Assembly (NCBI RefSeq): GCF_020172665.1
Contig: NZ_CP083985.1
Location: forward strand, 4,340,400-4,367,182
Reading direction: 5' to 3'
Source: [Mycobacterium] zoologicum
GTDB lineage: Bacteria > Actinomycetota > Actinomycetes > Mycobacteriales > Mycobacteriaceae
Length of the DNA stretch: 26,783 nt
Position numbers and translations under genes: made by a program. Under the pieces are notes generated by a model that was given only the letters and a program-made list of their open reading frames with translations, was not told the DNA's origin and did no database searches. Of this stretch, positions 24,105 through 26,783 are shown in pieces; positions within the stretch are counted from its first letter, which is position 1; every line of letters begins with the position of its first letter.

Positions 24105-24932
24105 TCAGTTGCCGGCGCTCCGCACCCAGCTGGGTGAGCGCCGCTGCAGGAATGCGGTCATCCCCTCGGACGCCTCCTCGGAGAGGAACAACCCGGCGGA
24201 CACGCGGGCCAACCTATCGGCGTCACGATCGAACTCCCGCAGAATGGGATCGGTTACCAGGGCCTTGGACGCGGCCAATCCCTGCGGCGACCCCTTGGCC
24301 AACGCGTCGGCGATCGTGGCCAACTCCGCCTCCACCGTCTGGGCCGCGATTGTGACCAATCCGATCTCCGCCGCACGCTCCGGGCCGAACGTCTCTCCGG
24401 TCAGAAAATAGCGTCCGGCGGCCCGTGCACTCATCTTCGGCAACAGGGTCAACGAGATGATCGCCGGCGAGACGCCCAGCCGGGCCTCGGTGAGGGCAAA
24501 CGTGCTCCGGGTGCCGGCCACCACGATGTCGCACGCGCCCAACAGGCCCATTCCGCCGGCCCTGACGTGCCCGTCGACGACCCCGACCACCGGCAGGGGG
24601 CACTGCAGCAGTGCCCGCAATAGTGCCGTCATCTCCCGCGCACGGCCCACGGCGAGCTGTTCGTCCGGCGCCGCCCCGGACTCGCTCAGGTCCGCGCCCG
24701 CACAGAAGGTTCCACCGGTATGCCCGAGTGCCACCAAGCGGACACGCGGGTCGGCGGTCGCGTTTGCCAGCCCCTGCCCCAGCGCATCAATGAGCGCCGT
24801 CGACAACGCGTTTCGCTTGTTCGGTGAATTGAGGGTGAGCCGCGCCATGGCACCGTCAACGCGGTAATCGACCGGGGACTCCAGCACAACGCCCGGGCCT
24901 CGTAGCGCCGAGTCGGCGACGTCGCGTTTCAC
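24105..24932 (-). CDS. echA: Enoyl-CoA hydratase/isomerase-family (crotonase) protein
   Basis: Acyl-CoA enzyme of 275 residues. Crotonase features seen: NSPNKRNALS, oxyanion-hole segment GTFCAGADLSESG, and VDGHVRAGGMGLLGACDIV. Of the two catalytic glutamates of classical hydratases, the one equivalent to Glu164 is kept (Glu149 in TEARLGVSP), while the Glu144 position is Gly129, so it may be an isomerase, hydrolase or atypical hydratase. The RAGGMGLLGACDIV pattern recalls mycobacterial enzymes beside acyl-CoA carboxylase genes (the Rv0971c/EchA7 setting), which fits the adjacent carboxylase and suggests branched-chain or methylated acyl-CoA breakdown. GTG start overlaps the carboxylase stop by 2 bases (GTGA). 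It is convergent with the mce operon, 27 bp apart; no clear terminator lies between. Confidence 0.9.
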   Translation of the reverse strand: MKRDVADSALRGPGVVLESPVDYRVDGAMARLTLNSPNKRNALSTALIDALGQGLANATADPRVRLVALGHTGGTFCAGADLSESGAAPDEQLAVGRAREMTALLRALLQCPLPVVGVVDGHVRAGGMGLLGACDIVVAGTRSTFALTEARLGVSPAIISLTLLPKMSARAAGRYFLTGETFGPERAAEIGLVTIAAQTVEAELATIADALAKGSPQGLAASKALVTDPILREFDRDADRLARVSAGLFLSEEASEGMTAFLQRRSPSWVRSAGN

Positions 24933-26218
24933 TGCGAATCATCTCCAGGCCCTGATTCGCCGACGAACGCAACGACGGCTCCCACGTCCACCTGCGTTCC
25001 CACCTCAACGCGTAGTTCGGTCAGCACGCCGTCGTGAGGTGCGGCAATGACGTGCTCCATCTTCATGGCTTCCAGCCACAACAGCGGTTGACCCGCTGTG
25101 ACGGTGTCGCCGCGTTGCGCGCCCATCCGTATGACAACCCCGGGAATCGGCGCCAACAGCGACCCCGTGGGCGCCGTCCCCCCGGGCTCGGCGAACCTCG
25201 GCACGGCCAGCAGCGTCACGCTGCCCAGCGGCGAGTCCACGTAGACCGAGTCCCCATACCGATGTATGGCGTAACAGGTTTCCACACCGGAATCGTCGGC
25301 CAGGATCACCTGATCTGAGGCAGCCGAGATCAGGCCCACCCCGGCCTGCCCCGGCAGCGTCAAACCCGCGCGGGTGTAGCGGTAGGCGACGCGGTGCTCC
25401 TTCCCATCGTCGTCGCGGTACACCTTGATCTGGTTTCCCGACGCCAGGTTTCGCCAGCCGCTCGGAATCGCCGGGAAAGCGGTCGCCGCGCCCCGATTGT
25501 GCGATGCCTCGGCGAGGGCGGCGGCGACCGCGGACATCGCTCTGACCGCCGCATCGGCCAGCGGAGTGGAGAGCAGGGCGAGCCCGTGCGTCGCGAAGAA
25601 CGCCGTATCGGTCTGGCCCTCGAGGAAGGCGCGGTGCCGCAGGATGTTCACCAGCAGATCCCGATTGGTGCGAATTCCGTGGATTTCGCCACGAGCCAGT
25701 GCGTCGGCGAGCAGCATGGCGGCTTGCCGCCGGGTAGGACCATGGGCGATCACCTTCGCCAGCATGGGGTCGTAATGGATCGACACCGCCGATCCATCCT
25801 GTATCCCGGAGTCCAGCCGGATGCCCTGTCGGCCCTTGCTCTCGAACGCGCTGGATGCGCCGGGTAACCGGAATCGGTGAACGGAGCCCGCCTGGGGCCG
25901 CCAGTCTTTTGCCGGGTCCTCGGCATAGAGGCGCGCTTCGATCGAATGTCCCCGGACCGTCGGGGGGTCGGTCGGGAGCCGGAGCCCGTCGGCGATCTGC
26001 AGCTGCAGCTCCACGAGGTCTAGCCCGGTGGTCGCCTCCGTCACCGGATGCTCGACTTGCAATCTTGTGTTCATCTCCAGGAAGTAGAACTCACCGTTGT
26101 CGTCCGCCAGGAACTCGACGGTTCCCGCACCGCGGTAGCCGATCGTCGCCGCGGCGGCTCGACTGGCTTCGAAAAGGCGGTCCCGCATGCCGGCTACCCG
26201 CTCGACAAGGGGGGACGG
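24929..26218 (-). pseudogene. accA: Acyl-CoA carboxylase alpha subunit (biotin carboxylase-BCCP), 5' end lost
   Basis: About 429 codons remain of a protein usually about 660 residues long. Starting at [15 protein letters not shown], it keeps the second half of the ATP-grasp domain ([29 protein letters not shown]), the biotin-carboxylase C domain (IEARLYAEDPAKDWRPQAG...), a linker, and the BCCP domain with the biotinylation motif EAMKMEH (Lys codon 25061-25063). The N-terminal Rossmann domain and the ATP-binding loop, about 230 residues, are missing. Upstream of 26218 the DNA is mmpL in the opposite orientation, so the open frame that continues to 26761 is only its antisense. The biotin carboxylase should be inactive. 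It is coupled to the echA gene by overlap. Confidence 0.88.
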
Positions 26219-26783
26219 TCCGGGCTGACCATCGCCGGGGCGATGCTGTGCCTGCACTTCACCCGGCTGAACTACTTCAACACGCTGGCGGTGCCATGTG
26301 CGCTGGGCATGTTCACCATCCTGTTGATGGGGCTGACGTTCGCGCCGGCGGTGCTCGCGCTCGGCAGCCGGTTCGGGCTGCTCGACCCCAAGCAGGCGAC
26401 CAGCGCCGGCGGCTGGCGCAGGGTGGGCACCGCGGTGGTGCGCTGGCCGCTGCCGATCCTGGCCGCCGCCACCGCCGTTGCCGCCGTGGGTGTTCTGGTG
26501 CTGCCGGGCTATAAGACGAGCTACGACAATCGGCACTACATTCCCGCCGATGTGCCGTCCAACATCGGTTACGCCGCCGCCGAGAAGCATTTCAGCTCCG
26601 CGCGGATGAACCCCGACATGCTGATGGTCGAAGCCGATCACGACATGCGCAACTCGCGCGACATGCTGGTGCTCGATCGCATCGCCCGCAACATCTTCCG
26701 CGTTCCCGGCGTCGAGCGGGTGCAGTCCATCACCCGGCCGCTGGGCCCACCGCTCGAGCACGGATCGGTGCCGTTCCAGATCA
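26219..26783 (+). pseudogene. mmpL: MmpL-family RND transporter fragment, continues past window
   Basis: From 26219 the plus strand reads [22 protein letters not shown], then [48 protein letters not shown] and a periplasmic start with [18 protein letters not shown] and [16 protein letters not shown]. These align with the middle of MmpL proteins, including the other copy in this window ([38 protein letters not shown]), but differ at many residues, so it is a different gene. About the first 300-350 residues of a normal MmpL are missing. The break is flush with the truncated accA gene. The frame stays open to the window end, so the 3' part may be intact. Confidence 0.85.

Noticed and set aside
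26219..26761. N-terminal extension of the carboxylase open frame into a 610-codon ORF on the minus strand
   Set aside because: The extra about 180 codons are low-complexity His/Arg/Gly-rich and are the antisense of clear mmpL coding sequence on the plus strand.

Overview
The window is high-GC actinobacterial DNA that looks mycobacterial. It carries a complete yrbEA-yrbEB-mceABCDEF locus with a Mas-type gene, two MmpL-family RND transporter genes, a P450, crotonase and acyl-CoA carboxylase genes, many GTG/TTG starts, and several promoters that appear to start transcription at the start codon (leaderless). Species cannot be named from the sequence alone. No tRNA, rRNA or CRISPR array was seen.

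Left part (1-9181) is a dense lipid/xenobiotic catabolism region. It holds a 3'-incomplete aldehyde dehydrogenase diverging from a small SRPBCC protein, a TetR regulator convergent with a short-chain dehydrogenase, and a cytochrome P450 diverging from that dehydrogenase. A ParDE-type toxin-antitoxin pair follows, with a perfect palindrome over its promoter. Next come an SRPBCC + amidohydrolase operon (minus strand) and a divergent TetR + epoxide hydrolase operon (plus strand), which share a 71-bp regulatory region and look like one regulated module.

Middle part (9178-13448) is scarred by a mobile element. An IS256/Mutator-family IS (about 11431-12903, intact transposase) separates an mmpL lacking its 5' end (minus strand) from a TetR gene lacking its DNA-binding domain (plus strand). 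No target duplication is visible, so the insertion was probably accompanied by a deletion. The transposase ribosome-binding site lies in a long inverted repeat that looks like a fold-back lock against read-through expression.

Right part (13449-24077) is the mce operon. Its leader has two bulged hairpins, a candidate promoter with a palindromic operator just after the -10, and a 28-codon small ORF with a near-perfect Shine-Dalgarno 10 bp before yrbEA. The genes run yrbEA, yrbEB, mceA-F, a Mce-associated membrane protein and a secreted MPT64/RsiV-like protein. YrbEA/B are the predicted permease pair, MceA-F the predicted substrate-binding tunnel (MceE a lipoprotein), and the Mas protein an accessory factor of a lipid importer. 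The truncated TetR just upstream may be the former local regulator.

The right end (24105-26783) is convergent to the mce operon: a crotonase gene preceded by the 3' two-thirds of a biotin-dependent carboxylase alpha subunit. That gene is cut at about 26218 and joined directly, with no visible mobile element, to the interior of another mmpL in the opposite orientation. This is either an illegitimate-recombination scar or an assembly chimera.
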